Under the pieces are notes generated by a model that was not told where the DNA came from, searched no databases, and was given only the letters and a program-made list of their open reading frames with translations. A stretch of DNA of 64,000 nucleotides from Thalassovita taeanensis. GTDB lineage: Bacteria > Pseudomonadota > Alphaproteobacteria > Rhodobacterales > Rhodobacteraceae. Position 1 is the stretch's first letter. Every line of letters starts with the position of its first letter. The position numbers were made by a program, and so were the translations under genes. Location of the stretch: positions 62,001 through 126,000 of the forward strand of contig NZ_FOEP01000003.1 in NCBI RefSeq assembly GCF_900110775.1, read 5' to 3'. Positions 8,358 through 16,642 of the stretch are shown here, one piece after another.

Positions 8358-8377
8358 TTATCTATACAACTAGACAA
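8358..8377. promoter_or_regulatory. Candidate PhnF operator in the phnG-phnF control region
   Basis: TCTATACAACTAGA (8361-8374) is a dyad with TCTA/TAGA arms, extended by matching TT/AA pairs outside one mismatch to 8358-8377. GntR/HutC-type regulators bind TATA-centred dyads of this kind. CTAGAC also recurs directly at 8341-8346 and 8370-8375. It lies between the divergent phnG and phnF starts, the expected place for autoregulation and operon control by PhnF. Confidence 0.5.
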
Positions 8378-8418
8378 ATCATACGCGCGACTCGCCGAAC
8401 GGTGCAAGCGGGCAATTT

Positions 8419-8436
8419 GTGAAATATTGGTGACAG
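8419..8436 (-). promoter_or_regulatory. Candidate Pho box for phnG operon
   Basis: Read on the minus strand the sequence is CTGTCACCAATATTTCAC, two 7-mers separated by 4 nt that match the PhoB half-site CTGTCAT at 6/7 and 4/7. It lies about 80 bp upstream of phnG and ends 1 nt before the phnF ATG, so it could activate phnG while hindering phnF. No promoter hexamers were assigned with confidence. Confidence 0.45.
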
Positions 8437-8437
8437 A

Positions 8438-9145
8438 ATGACCCGAACCCCTGTGTGGCGCGCAATTGCCTCGACACTGACCAACGAGATTGCCGACGGG
8501 CATTATCGCTCCGGTGACAAGCTTCCGACCGAAGCAGAGCTCTCCTCGCGGTTCGGGGTCAACCGCCATACCGTTCGGCGCGCATTGGCAGAGCTTGCGG
8601 ATCAGGGGCTGACCCATGCGCGGCGCGGAGCCGGGGTGTTCGTTATGGCCGATCCGACGGATTATCCGATCGGCAAGCGTGTGCGGTTCCACCAGAACCT
8701 GTTGGCGGCAGGGCGAATGCCGGACCGGCGTATCCTGACCTTGCAAACGCGCCCCGGAGATGCCGAGGAAACAGCGGCACTGGCCTTGCCTGTGGGCGCA
8801 CAGGTGAGCGTCTACGAGGGCCTTTCACTGGCTGACAACAGCCCTGTGGCGCTGTTTCGGTCGGTGTTTCCAGCGCAGCGGTTTCCGACAATCCTAACAG
8901 ATCTTGAGCAGCTTCTGTCGGTCACGGCGGCGCTGGAGCGAGGCGGCGTGGCGGATTACACTCGTGTTTCAACCCGGCTGACGGCCAAAACAGCCAGCGC
9001 CACGCAGGCGCTGCAACTGGGGATTGCCGAAGGCGCGCCGATCCTGCGCACCGTCAGCGTGAACGCGGACCCCGATGGGAAGCCGGTGGAATACGGCCAC
9101 ACATGGTTTGTCGGAGATCGCATCACGTTGGTCATCGAAAGCTAA
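8438..9145 (+). CDS. phnF: GntR/HutC-family phosphonate regulator PhnF
   Basis: 235 aa transcription regulator. The N-terminal winged helix (residues about 1-70; GDKLPTEAELSSRFGVNRHTVRRAL is the recognition region) is followed by a UTRA effector-binding domain (about 80-230, with PEIR-type ligand loop replaced by PVALFRSVFPAQRF). Such proteins repress phn genes until a phosphonate-related ligand or phosphate limitation relieves them. It is divergent from phnG and followed 79 bp later by the second phnM-like gene. The start ATG has no strong Shine-Dalgarno; GGTGACAGA lies immediately upstream. Confidence 0.9.
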   Translation: MTRTPVWRAIASTLTNEIADGHYRSGDKLPTEAELSSRFGVNRHTVRRALAELADQGLTHARRGAGVFVMADPTDYPIGKRVRFHQNLLAAGRMPDRRILTLQTRPGDAEETAALALPVGAQVSVYEGLSLADNSPVALFRSVFPAQRFPTILTDLEQLLSVTAALERGGVADYTRVSTRLTAKTASATQALQLGIAEGAPILRTVSVNADPDGKPVEYGHTWFVGDRITLVIES

Positions 9146-9224
9146 AAATAAGGGCAATTTGTCACACGCGCGACACAGACCTCGCTTAAATACCGGAAAA
9201 ACATTGATCAGGCAGAGCAGAAAA

Positions 9225-10406
9225 ATGCCCCGGATGCTTTCTCCCCTGCGCCTAACCGGCGCCACCGTCTTGCGGGACGGGCAAATGCAGGACCGCTCGG
9301 TCGTGATCGAAGACGGCCGCATTTCCAAAGGCCCGCAACCTGCGGTAGATCTTTCCGGATATTATGTCCTGCCGGGCATTATCGATCTGCATGGCGATGC
9401 GTTCGAGCGCCATATTGCGCCGCGCCCGTCAGCGCCATTTCCGATCCAGACCGGTCTGCGATCAACCGACCGCGAAGCGGCTGCGAATGGTGTGACCACC
9501 GCATGGCTGGCGCAAAGCTGGTCGTGGGAGGGCGGCTTGCGCGGCCCCGACTATGCCGAGCAGCTGATGCAGGGGTTGGAAACCTACAGGCCGCAAGCAC
9601 TGACCGACCTGCGGCTTCAGGTCCGGTATGAGACTCATATGATCGACAGTGCCGACCGTTTGTTGGCGGCGATCAGGCGCTATGGTGTCGACTACGTCGT
9701 TTTCAATAACCATCTGGACGAGGCGGTCGAGCACGCCCGGACAAAACCTGCGGCGATTGCGCAATGGGCGGCGCGGCATGGCCGCAGCCCGCAAGAACAC
9801 ATGGATCTGGTGCACACAACTGCTGCCCGCCGTGCGGAAGTGCCCCGCCATCTGTGCCGCTTGGCCGAGGCGTTCGACACCTTGGGCGTCAGCTATGGCT
9901 CGCATGATGATACCAGCGCCGAGACGCGCGAACATTTTGCCATGATTGGCGCGCGGATTTGTGAGTTTCCCACTGCACGTGGCCCTGCGGCCGCCGCATT
10001 TGCGATGGGTGATCCAGTATTGATGGGCGCGCCTAATATCGTGCGCGGAGGATCGCAATCCGGCAATATCCCCGCCGTTCAACTGGTGCGTGACCGGCTG
10101 TGTGACGCACTGGTGTCCGACTATTTCTATCCGGCGCTGGCGCAGGCGGCCTTCCGGTTGGTTGACGGTGAGGTTCTGGATTTGCCGCAGGCCTGGGCGC
10201 TTATCTCGGCGGGTCCGGCGCGGATTTTGCGATTGGCGGATCGCGGCGTGATCGATTATGGAAAACGCGCCGATCTGGTGGTGATCCACAAAGAGACTCA
10301 TGCCATTGAGGCCACGATCAGCGGCGGGCGGTTGGCCTATCTTGCGGGGGATGCAGCCACGCGATTTCTGGATGCGCCAGCCCCGCTGAGAATGGCCGCC
10401 GAATAG
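9225..10406 (+). CDS. phnM: Second PhnM-like amidohydrolase
   Basis: 393 aa PhnM paralogue in the amidohydrolase superfamily. It has the metal motif LHGDAFERHIAPRP (His56, Asp58, His63), a SHDDT segment and APNIVRGGSQSGN, parallel to the phnM at 1379-2524, but with GDAF in place of TDNL and a different early loop (AQSWSWEGGLRGP). It may process a different ribosyl-phosphonate triphosphate or be the PhnF-linked form seen next to phnF in other alphaproteobacteria. The start at 9225 is preceded only by a weak GCAGAGCAG; an ATG at 9234 is possible. It lies between phnF and the glycerophosphodiesterase gene on the same strand. Confidence 0.85.
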   Translation: MPRMLSPLRLTGATVLRDGQMQDRSVVIEDGRISKGPQPAVDLSGYYVLPGIIDLHGDAFERHIAPRPSAPFPIQTGLRSTDREAAANGVTTAWLAQSWSWEGGLRGPDYAEQLMQGLETYRPQALTDLRLQVRYETHMIDSADRLLAAIRRYGVDYVVFNNHLDEAVEHARTKPAAIAQWAARHGRSPQEHMDLVHTTAARRAEVPRHLCRLAEAFDTLGVSYGSHDDTSAETREHFAMIGARICEFPTARGPAAAAFAMGDPVLMGAPNIVRGGSQSGNIPAVQLVRDRLCDALVSDYFYPALAQAAFRLVDGEVLDLPQAWALISAGPARILRLADRGVIDYGKRADLVVIHKETHAIEATISGGRLAYLAGDAATRFLDAPAPLRMAAE

Positions 10407-10417
10407 GTTTTGCCATT

Positions 10418-10435
10418 CTGTCATGAAACGATCAC
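10418..10435 (+). promoter_or_regulatory. Pho box upstream of glycerophosphodiester phosphodiesterase gene
   Basis: CTGTCATGAAACGATCAC contains a perfect CTGTCAT half-site, a 4-nt AT-rich spacer and a degenerate second half-site (CGATCAC). This is the architecture of the alphaproteobacterial PhoB site. It lies 58 bp upstream of the ATG at 10494, a normal place for activation under phosphate starvation. Confidence 0.65.
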
Positions 10436-10493
10436 TCAAGCGTTAGAGAGGGATGTCAAAACTCCGTTCAACACAGAAAAACGGAGACGTAAG

Positions 10494-11702
10494 ATGCCCA
10501 TTCTCAAACTTGCGGCCACGACGGCGTTTATGTCTCTTTGTGCCAGCGCCGGGCTGGCTGAAACGATCCATGCTGGCCCCCGGCCCCTGTATTTGGTGGA
10601 CCAGATGCAAGACGGCGCGCTGAAAGACAAGCTGGAAGCATGCGCCGATCAACCGGTCAAGCGGACCATGTTTTCAATCGGCCACCGTGGCGCGCCGATG
10701 CAGTTCCCCGAGCATACCGTTGAATCCTACCGGGCCGCCGCGCGCATGGGCGCAGGTGTTCTGGAATGCGACGTGACATTTACCAAGGACTTGGAGCTCG
10801 TCTGCCGCCATGCGCAGAACGATCTGCATACCACGACCAACATTCTGGCGACCGACTTGATGGCGAACTGCAGCACGCCGTTCGTCGCTGCCACGGGTGG
10901 GGCGGATGCCAAGGCCGAATGCCGTACAAGTGACATCACGCTGGCCCAGTATCAAAGCCTGAGCGGCAAGATGGATGCAGCGAACAAGAAAGCCACCGAT
11001 GTTGCGGGCTATATGAACGCCACAGCAGGATGGCGCACCGATCTGTATGCCGCCGATGGCGGAGAGATGATGACACATGCTGAATCGATTGAGTTGTTTA
11101 AATCTCTAGGGGTCAAGTTCACGCCCGAACTGAAATCGCCTTCGGTTGATATGCCTTTCAACGGGTTCTCGCAGCAGGACTATGCGCAGAAGATGATTGA
11201 CGAATACAAGGCTGCAGGCGTTCCAGGTTCCGACGTGTTTGCGCAGTCGTTCAACCTTGATGACATCCTCTTTTGGATCAAAGCCGAGCCCGAATTCGGC
11301 AAGCAGGCTGTGTATCTGGTTGAATGGCATGATGGCTTCGATCAACAGAATTCCGCCACGTGGAAAGAGGATTTCGCCGCACTGAAAGCGCAGGGCGTTA
11401 ACTATCTGGCGCCGTCATTGAACATGCTTGTAACGCCGGTCGAAGGCGACATCGCCGCGTCTGCCTATGCGAAGGCCGCCAAACAGGCAGGTCTGAACCT
11501 GATCACCTGGTCGCTGGAACGCTCCGGTCCGCTGAAGGCTGGTGGCGGCTGGTATTACAAATCACTGACCGGCAACATTAACAACGACGGTCAGATGTAC
11601 GAGCTTGTCGATACGCTGGCACAGGATGTTGGCGTGGTTGGGGTCTTCTCTGACTGGCCCGCAACTGTCAGCTACTATGCATCCTGCATGGGCATGAACT
11701 GA
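10494..11702 (+). CDS. Secreted glycerophosphodiester phosphodiesterase
   Basis: 402 aa. The enzyme hydrolyses glycerophosphodiesters to glycerol 3-phosphate and an alcohol, freeing phosphate-containing building blocks outside the cytoplasm. A signal peptide ends at about residue 22 (SLCASAGLA). Catalytic GDPD motifs are GHRGAP (63-68), EHTVESY (73-79) and [12 protein letters not shown], followed by the RHAQNDL histidine region; this matches the periplasmic GlpQ-like type with a long insertion. The ATG at 10494 has GGAG 9 nt upstream. A strong Pho box precedes it and two hairpins follow, so it appears to be its own transcription unit in the phosphonate locus. Confidence 0.88.
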   Translation: MPILKLAATTAFMSLCASAGLAETIHAGPRPLYLVDQMQDGALKDKLEACADQPVKRTMFSIGHRGAPMQFPEHTVESYRAAARMGAGVLECDVTFTKDLELVCRHAQNDLHTTTNILATDLMANCSTPFVAATGGADAKAECRTSDITLAQYQSLSGKMDAANKKATDVAGYMNATAGWRTDLYAADGGEMMTHAESIELFKSLGVKFTPELKSPSVDMPFNGFSQQDYAQKMIDEYKAAGVPGSDVFAQSFNLDDILFWIKAEPEFGKQAVYLVEWHDGFDQQNSATWKEDFAALKAQGVNYLAPSLNMLVTPVEGDIAASAYAKAAKQAGLNLITWSLERSGPLKAGGGWYYKSLTGNINNDGQMYELVDTLAQDVGVVGVFSDWPATVSYYASCMGMN

Positions 11703-11708
11703 AAAATA

Positions 11709-11729
11709 GAGTCGCGTCTTTCGCGGCTC
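11709..11729 (+). terminator. Hairpin after glycerophosphodiesterase gene
   Basis: GAGTCGCG and CGCGGCTC form an 8-bp stem (one G-U pair) with a 5-nt loop, 7 nt after the stop codon. The T-tract that follows is poor, so it may stabilise the 3' end rather than terminate. Confidence 0.45.
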
Positions 11730-11801
11730 CACCTCCTATTTAAACCAGGTGGTCCGCCACCACAAAGCCTCTAACCCCTCAATGTTTTTTAGCACGAAAC
11801 C

Positions 11802-11829
11802 GGCGGTCCCTTCGGGGGCCGCCCTTTTT
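11802..11829 (+). terminator. Rho-independent terminator
   Basis: GGCGGTCCC-TTCG-GGGGCCGCC is a 9-bp stem (one G-U pair) closed by a UUCG tetraloop and followed by CTTTTTATT. It ends plus-strand transcription between the convergent glycerophosphodiesterase and acetyltransferase genes. Confidence 0.85.
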
Positions 11830-11861
11830 ATTGTCAGGCTTCGCACAGCGCGGAAAACCGA

Positions 11862-12476
11862 TCACTCGTACTTTTCGAGAAACGCCTCGATGCTCAGCGC
11901 ACGAAAATCATTCAGCGCCAAGCGCAACTGCGCGTGATCCCAGTCCCACCACGCAAGCGTCATCAGCCGCGCTGTCACTGGCGCCGTAAATCGCTCGCGC
12001 ATCGGAACGGCGGGCACGCCCGCCACGATCAAATAGGGCGCCACGTCTTTGGTCACGACCGAACCAGAGGCAATGACCGCCCCATGGCCGACCGTGACGC
12101 CCGGCTTAATCTGTGCGTTGTGCCCGATCCAGGTATCATGCCCGATCACCGCGCGCCTAGCATGCCGACGCTCAAAAAACGCCTCGTCGCGCCCCGCGTC
12201 CTCCCAGTAGTCATCGCTGCGATACAGGAAATGGTGCAGGCTCGCCCGTTCCATCGGATGATCGGTGGCCCCAATACGCACAAAGCTGGCGATATTGGCA
12301 AACTTGCCCACCTCGGCGCTGGCAATATCGGCATAGCGGTCGCAATAGGAGTAATCGCCGATCTGGGAATAGGCGATCCGACTGCCCTTGCCGATCTCGC
12401 AATAGCGCCCGATTTGCACATCAACCAGTTCCACATCTTCGTGAACCCGTGGCTCATCCTCACACAGTTTTGCCAT
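11862..12476 (-). CDS. Phosphonate-cluster hexapeptide-repeat acetyltransferase
   Basis: 204 aa left-handed beta-helix acyltransferase of the type found in phn operons (family of phosphonate-metabolism transferases related to DapD/CAT acetyltransferases). Hexapeptide repeats run from about residue 20 (VDVQIGRYCEIGKGSRI) and the C-terminal AIASGSVVTKDV-like coil (GAVIASGSVVTKDVAPYLIV) ends in AGVPAVP, the usual acetyl-CoA-binding rim. The likely role is N-acetylation of an aminoalkylphosphonate or a pathway intermediate, analogous to PhnO, but the substrate is inferred from context only. It is the last gene of the phnCDEE unit, 81 bp downstream of the second phnE. Confidence 0.8.
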   Translation of the reverse strand: MAKLCEDEPRVHEDVELVDVQIGRYCEIGKGSRIAYSQIGDYSYCDRYADIASAEVGKFANIASFVRIGATDHPMERASLHHFLYRSDDYWEDAGRDEAFFERRHARRAVIGHDTWIGHNAQIKPGVTVGHGAVIASGSVVTKDVAPYLIVAGVPAVPMRERFTAPVTARLMTLAWWDWDHAQLRLALNDFRALSIEAFLEKYE

Positions 12477-12503
12477 GCGCTCCTGCTTTCATATTTTCGA
12501 AAC

Positions 12504-12521
12504 ATCCCCGCCGGAGGCATC
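12504..12521. repeat. Short intergenic repeat, copy 2
   Basis: Exact second copy of the 18-mer ATCCCCGCCGGAGGCATC found at 6183-6200. Here it also forms the left arm of the hairpin at 12510-12533. Confidence 0.6.
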
Positions 12522-12533
12522 CATTCCTCCGGC
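12510..12533. other. Perfect 8-bp hairpin between phnE and acetyltransferase gene
   Basis: GCCGGAGG and CCTCCGGC are perfect inverted arms around an 8-nt loop. No T-run follows on the minus strand, so it is more likely an RNA-stability or attenuation element than a terminator. Confidence 0.5.
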
Positions 12534-12557
12534 ATACGGCACCGTTTGCAAGGGCTT

Positions 12558-13865
12558 TCAGTCTGCGGCGCCACCCTTGATCAGACGACGGCGCAACGTA
12601 CCGGAAATCCAATCCATCAGCATTACCATCAAAATGATCAGAATGATGTAGTAACTGACCTCTTCCCAATCCTTCTGGGTGATCATCGCCTGCGTCAGCA
12701 ACAGGCCGATGCCGCCGCCGGTGATCGCGCCGATAATGGTGGCGCTGCGGGTGTTGGATTCGAGAAAATACAGAATCTGACTCAACAGAACCGGCGTGAT
12801 TTGCGGGATCACACCAAAGCGATAGCGTTGCAGCGGTTTGGCGCCCGTGGACTGGATACCCTCGATCTGCTTTGCGTCCACATTCTCCAACGCCTCAGAG
12901 AACATTTTGCCGAAACTGCCGGTATCGGTGATCAAGATCGCCAGCGCGCCGGTAAGCGGGCCGGGGCCAAAGGCGCGGGCCAGGATGATAGTCCAGATCA
13001 GCGCATCAACTCCGCGAAAGAAGTCGAACAACCGGCGAGCGGCGAAGCGAATGGCCATCAGCGGCGCGAAATTCTTGGCCGCCAGAAAGGCCAGTGGCAG
13101 CGCCACGATCGCGGCCCCCATCGTGCCAAGGAAAGCCATCAGGATCGTTTCGAATATGGCCCAGACCACATCAGAGTGCCGCCACATCTTGTTGTGCCAG
13201 AAATCGCCGAAGATTGCACCCGCTTCGCCGGTAAAGGCGCGGCTGACCAAGTCGGGAAACGACATCCCGTGATAGGGGCTGTCGAGGGTGAAGAAGAACA
13301 GCTCCCATCCCAGCGAGTAGCGAAACACCTCTGTACGGTTGCGGGTGATTGTCAGGCGCCCGGCGTCGGTGGTGACAGACAGCCGGTTTTTCGAGGCGCT
13401 GATCCAGTCGGGCACAGGGCCGTCAGGCAGCACGGCCTGCACACCGTTTGCGCCGGGGCGGGCCGTGATCGTGCCATAGTCTTTGACATTATAGCGGATG
13501 ATATCGGGACCAAAGGTCACAATATTACCGCGGCCCAGATCGATTACTGTATCATCTCCCAGCGTCACCCAGTCGGGTGCGGTGCCGGGGGGGTAGGTAC
13601 CTTTGCGCTCGCCCTCAACCGCGATGCTGACCTCTGCCGTGCGGTTGTCGCGGGTGACGTGGGTTTTATAGCTGTAGGTATCGGATACGAGGGTTTTCCC
13701 ATGCTCCAGATCGACCCGCTCGGACAGGCCCGGAATGTCGAAGGCAAAGAAGATATAGGCGAAATATGCCAAGATCACGGCGGGAAACGCGAATGCGGTC
13801 AGGCGTTTACGGGTGAACAGGGTGTCGGCCTGAAGCTTGAGTGTGGCGGTGTCGGTCATGGTCAT
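12558..13865 (-). CDS. phnE: Phosphonate ABC transporter permease PhnE, long form
   Basis: 435 aa, clearly longer than the first PhnE (292 aa). An N-terminal membrane helix (about 22-43) leads into roughly 185 extra residues (44-230) predicted to be outside the membrane and without helices I recognise. The permease core then follows, with the coupling motif region ENVDAKQIEGIQSTGAKPLQ that contacts PhnC. The first PhnE and this one overlap as ATGA, so the transporter is probably a heterodimer. It forms the inner-membrane channel for phosphonate uptake with PhnC and PhnD. The added extracytoplasmic segment has no assigned function. Confidence 0.88.
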   Translation of the reverse strand: MTMTDTATLKLQADTLFTRKRLTAFAFPAVILAYFAYIFFAFDIPGLSERVDLEHGKTLVSDTYSYKTHVTRDNRTAEVSIAVEGERKGTYPPGTAPDWVTLGDDTVIDLGRGNIVTFGPDIIRYNVKDYGTITARPGANGVQAVLPDGPVPDWISASKNRLSVTTDAGRLTITRNRTEVFRYSLGWELFFFTLDSPYHGMSFPDLVSRAFTGEAGAIFGDFWHNKMWRHSDVVWAIFETILMAFLGTMGAAIVALPLAFLAAKNFAPLMAIRFAARRLFDFFRGVDALIWTIILARAFGPGPLTGALAILITDTGSFGKMFSEALENVDAKQIEGIQSTGAKPLQRYRFGVIPQITPVLLSQILYFLESNTRSATIIGAITGGGIGLLLTQAMITQKDWEEVSYYIILIILMVMLMDWISGTLRRRLIKGGAAD

Positions 13866-14740
13866 AGGGTGGCCTCCAGCCGGGCGCCGTGGGTCAGGCG
13901 GTTGCGTAGAGCCGAGGAGATCTGATCGACCACCACGATAGTGCCGAACAGCAACAGAAAGATCGCGGCAGCCTCGTCATACTGACCCTGGCCCCAGGAC
14001 ATGGCGTTTTTCAGGTCGTATCCGATGCCGCCTGCACCGACGAAGCCAAGGATGGCCGAGGCACGAATGTTGATTTCAAACCGCAGCAAGGCATAGCTGA
14101 GGTAGTTCGGGGCGACCTGTGGCATCACGCCCAGGATCATCCGCTGGCTCCAGCTGGCACCGACCGATTGCAGGCCCTCGACTGGTTTTAACGAGGCGTT
14201 TTCGTTCACCTCGGAAAACATTTTGCCTAGTGCGCCGCTGGTATGCAGGGCAATGGCGATCATTGCGGGCACGGGGCCACCACCAAGGACAAAGATCAGC
14301 ACAAGCGCCACGACGATTTCGGGCAAGGCGCGCATGATATCCATCGCGCGGCGGAACACCGGGATCATTCGTGGCCAGCGTGCCAGCCCGCGGGTGGAGA
14401 GCATCGACAGCACGATGGCGCAGAGTGCGCCCAACAAAGTCGCGGCCCCGGCGATGTTAACCGTCTCAATCAGCGAGGGAAAGAATGTGACGAAATGGGC
14501 GGGCAGCTCGCTCAGCTTCTCGCTGGCTTCGCCCAGTACCTCGGCCGGAAAGTCGAACAACCGATGCAGACCGTCCCAGAACCCGCCGGCATTGCGATCA
14601 TCGGCAGTGATGAAGCCTGCCACCATCAGCGCCACAAAGATTGCCAGAAGAACCCCATTATAGACCCGCTTGCGACGGGTCAGGTCCATATAATCAGCGC
14701 GGATATCGCTTGTGGGAGAATGAACGCTCAGCTCGGCCAT
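13862..14740 (-). CDS. phnE: Phosphonate ABC transporter permease PhnE
   Basis: 292 aa inner-membrane permease. One N-terminal helix (VYNGVLLAIFVALMVAGFIT) is followed by the binding-protein-dependent transporter core with the ATPase-contact loop NENASLKPVEGLQSVGASW. The start at 14740 fits the family; the longer open frame upstream runs through the terminator-like hairpin at 14761-14790 and is not plausible. Its stop overlaps the next phnE by 4 bp. It works with PhnC, PhnD and the long PhnE. Confidence 0.92.
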   Translation of the reverse strand: MAELSVHSPTSDIRADYMDLTRRKRVYNGVLLAIFVALMVAGFITADDRNAGGFWDGLHRLFDFPAEVLGEASEKLSELPAHFVTFFPSLIETVNIAGAATLLGALCAIVLSMLSTRGLARWPRMIPVFRRAMDIMRALPEIVVALVLIFVLGGGPVPAMIAIALHTSGALGKMFSEVNENASLKPVEGLQSVGASWSQRMILGVMPQVAPNYLSYALLRFEINIRASAILGFVGAGGIGYDLKNAMSWGQGQYDEAAAIFLLLFGTIVVVDQISSALRNRLTHGARLEATL

Positions 14741-14755
14741 GAATACCTCATGCAC

Positions 14756-14790
14756 AAAAAAGACAGGCCCCGAGGGTCCGGGGCCTGTCT
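14756..14790 (-). terminator. Terminator-like hairpin between phnD and phnE
   Basis: AGACAGGCCCC (14761-14771) and GGGGCCTGTCT (14780-14790) are perfect 11-bp inverted arms around an 8-nt loop. Read in the minus direction the stem is followed by TTTTT (14760-14756). It sits 15 nt after the phnD stop and just before phnE, so it probably acts as a partial terminator that keeps binding-protein mRNA more abundant than permease mRNA. Confidence 0.85.
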
Positions 14791-14805
14791 GAGAAGGGTT
14801 TGAAA

Positions 14806-15708
14806 TCAGTTGGATTTCAGTTTGCGTGCTTCGATGATCACTTCGTATGCGTCGTGGGTGATCGGCATGAAGCCTTTCGCGTCGCCAGCTGCCACGCCAT
14901 AGAAGCAATCCGCATCCATCGACTTGAGCGATGCCATCAGGCCGGTCATCTTCAGCTTGACGTCTTCGGGCAGGTCTTTGCGCAGAACAACGGGGCCTTC
15001 GGGGATCGGCTTGGACTGCCAGATCTGCACCAGTTCGTTCATGTCAACCAGACCGGCATCGACAGCTTTGCGCAGCGCGCCCGAGCTGTAGCCGTCTTCC
15101 CAGTTGCCCAGACCGTCGGCCCAGGTCACGCCGCCGTCGAAATCACCGTTGTAAACGCCAACGATGGTCTGCTCGTGGCCGCCCGAGAACTTCACTTCGC
15201 CGAAGTAGTCGCCCGACGTCATCGACGCGCCGATGGCCTGCGGAATCTCGATCGAGGGGATCAGAAAACCGGACGTCGAGTTCGGATCGCCAAAGCCGAA
15301 GATTTTGCCCTTCATGCCCGCCAGCTCGGTGATGCCGCTGTCTTTACGGGCGAAGCCGATGGAGTAATAGCCGTAACCGCCATCATTGTTGACTTTGACT
15401 AGGATCGGCTCGACGGCCTCGGGATCGCTGAGGAAGGTCTTGGCGTAACCGGAGGCGCCCAGCCATGCCATGTCGATGGTGCCGCCCAGCAGGCCCTGGA
15501 TCACACCGTTGTAATCGGCAGGGGCGAACAGCTTGGTTTCGACGCCCAGCAGGTCTGCGGTTTTCGAACGCAGGCATTCGTTGCTGTTCATACGGTCCTG
15601 AGCGTTTTCGCCGCCCAGAATGCCGATGCGGAATTCTTTGATGTCTTCAGCCATGGCCGGAGCGGTCAGGGCGGTGGTTGCCAGAATGGCGGCGATCAGT
15701 TTTTTCAT
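14806..15708 (-). CDS. phnD: Phosphonate ABC transporter substrate-binding protein PhnD
   Basis: 300 aa periplasmic binding protein. The signal peptide MKKLIAAILATTALTAPAMA is cleaved before EDIKEFRIGILGGENAQDR; the ILGGENAQDR stretch is the typical PhnD start of the mature protein. SDPNSTSGFLIP-like binding-loop wording (FGDPNSTSGFLIP) contacts the phosphonate group in the family. It lies between phnC and the two phnE genes and is followed by a strong hairpin that probably enriches its transcript. Confidence 0.94.
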   Translation of the reverse strand: MKKLIAAILATTALTAPAMAEDIKEFRIGILGGENAQDRMNSNECLRSKTADLLGVETKLFAPADYNGVIQGLLGGTIDMAWLGASGYAKTFLSDPEAVEPILVKVNNDGGYGYYSIGFARKDSGITELAGMKGKIFGFGDPNSTSGFLIPSIEIPQAIGASMTSGDYFGEVKFSGGHEQTIVGVYNGDFDGGVTWADGLGNWEDGYSSGALRKAVDAGLVDMNELVQIWQSKPIPEGPVVLRKDLPEDVKLKMTGLMASLKSMDADCFYGVAAGDAKGFMPITHDAYEVIIEARKLKSN

Positions 15709-15766
15709 CTTCTCTCTCCGATTTTGATAAACCCCGCGGGCAGGATTGCCGCAGGCAGATGAAGTC

Positions 15767-16579
15767 TCAGGCGACGGGCACAGGGGTGCTCGTGGCGGCG
15801 TTCAAAGCGTCGATACTGGTACTGGTGGCCGCTTCGCTAAAGCTGGCGTCAGCGCCGTAGATGTCGCGCGCGACCCCTGTTGTCAGCTGTTCGGGTGTAC
15901 CGTCGAATACGACACGGCCCGCACGCATCCCGACCACCCGGTCGCAATAGCGCCGCGCGGTATCAAGCGTGTGCAGGTTGGCAATGACCATGCGGCCATC
16001 CTCGTCGTGGATGCGGCGCAGGTCATCCATCACGATTTGGGCGTTCATCGGATCAAGGCTGGCGATGGGTTCATCCGCCAGCACGATCTGCGGGTCTTGC
16101 ATGATGGCGCGTGCAATCGCCACGCGCTGTTGCTGGCCACCGGAAAGCGCCTCGGCGCGTTTGGCGGCGTGGCCTGCGATGCCCAGACGATCCAGAATGT
16201 CGATGGCGCGGTGAATGTCCTCGGACGGATAGAGGTTGAACATCGTCGCCAGCGTGCTGCGGCGGTTCAGCGTGCCATGCAGCACGTTGCTGACCACATC
16301 CATACGCGGCACGAGGTTAAATTGTTGAAAGATCATCGCGCAGTCGCGTTGCCAGCGGCGTTTATCGGCACCGTGTAGCGCGGTCACGTCGCGCCCGTCA
16401 AAGGTGATGCTGCCGCTGGTCGCATTTTCCAGCCGGTTCAACATCCGCAACAGGGTCGATTTACCGGCACCAGAGGCACCGATGATGCCGATCATCATCG
16501 GCCGGTCAAAGTCCAGCGAAACGCTGTCCACCGCTTTGTTGGCCCCGAAAGCCTTCGTCAGCTTGTCAATTTTCAGCAT
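15767..16579 (-). CDS. phnC: Phosphonate ABC transporter ATPase PhnC
   Basis: 270 aa ABC ATPase. Walker [10 protein letters not shown] (34-42), Q-loop [19 protein letters not shown], signature LSGGQQQRV, Walker [14 protein letters not shown] and the switch histidine in [18 protein letters not shown] are intact, all with PhnC-type wording. It is first in the phnCDEE-acetyltransferase operon. A Pho-box-like array lies about 65-80 bp upstream. Confidence 0.95.
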   Translation of the reverse strand: MLKIDKLTKAFGANKAVDSVSLDFDRPMMIGIIGASGAGKSTLLRMLNRLENATSGSITFDGRDVTALHGADKRRWQRDCAMIFQQFNLVPRMDVVSNVLHGTLNRRSTLATMFNLYPSEDIHRAIDILDRLGIAGHAAKRAEALSGGQQQRVAIARAIMQDPQIVLADEPIASLDPMNAQIVMDDLRRIHDEDGRMVIANLHTLDTARRYCDRVVGMRAGRVVFDGTPEQLTTGVARDIYGADASFSEAATSTSIDALNAATSTPVPVA

Positions 16580-16642
16580 TATTCGCCCCGTTCATCTGCG
16601 GCAGGAGGTACGGCTGGGCGGAATCTGTTTTTTGACAAAACG

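Noticed and set aside
11934-13925. 663-codon open frame antisense to phnE and the acetyltransferase gene
   Set aside because: Antisense frame of confidently assigned genes, His/Gln/Arg-rich, no domain seen.
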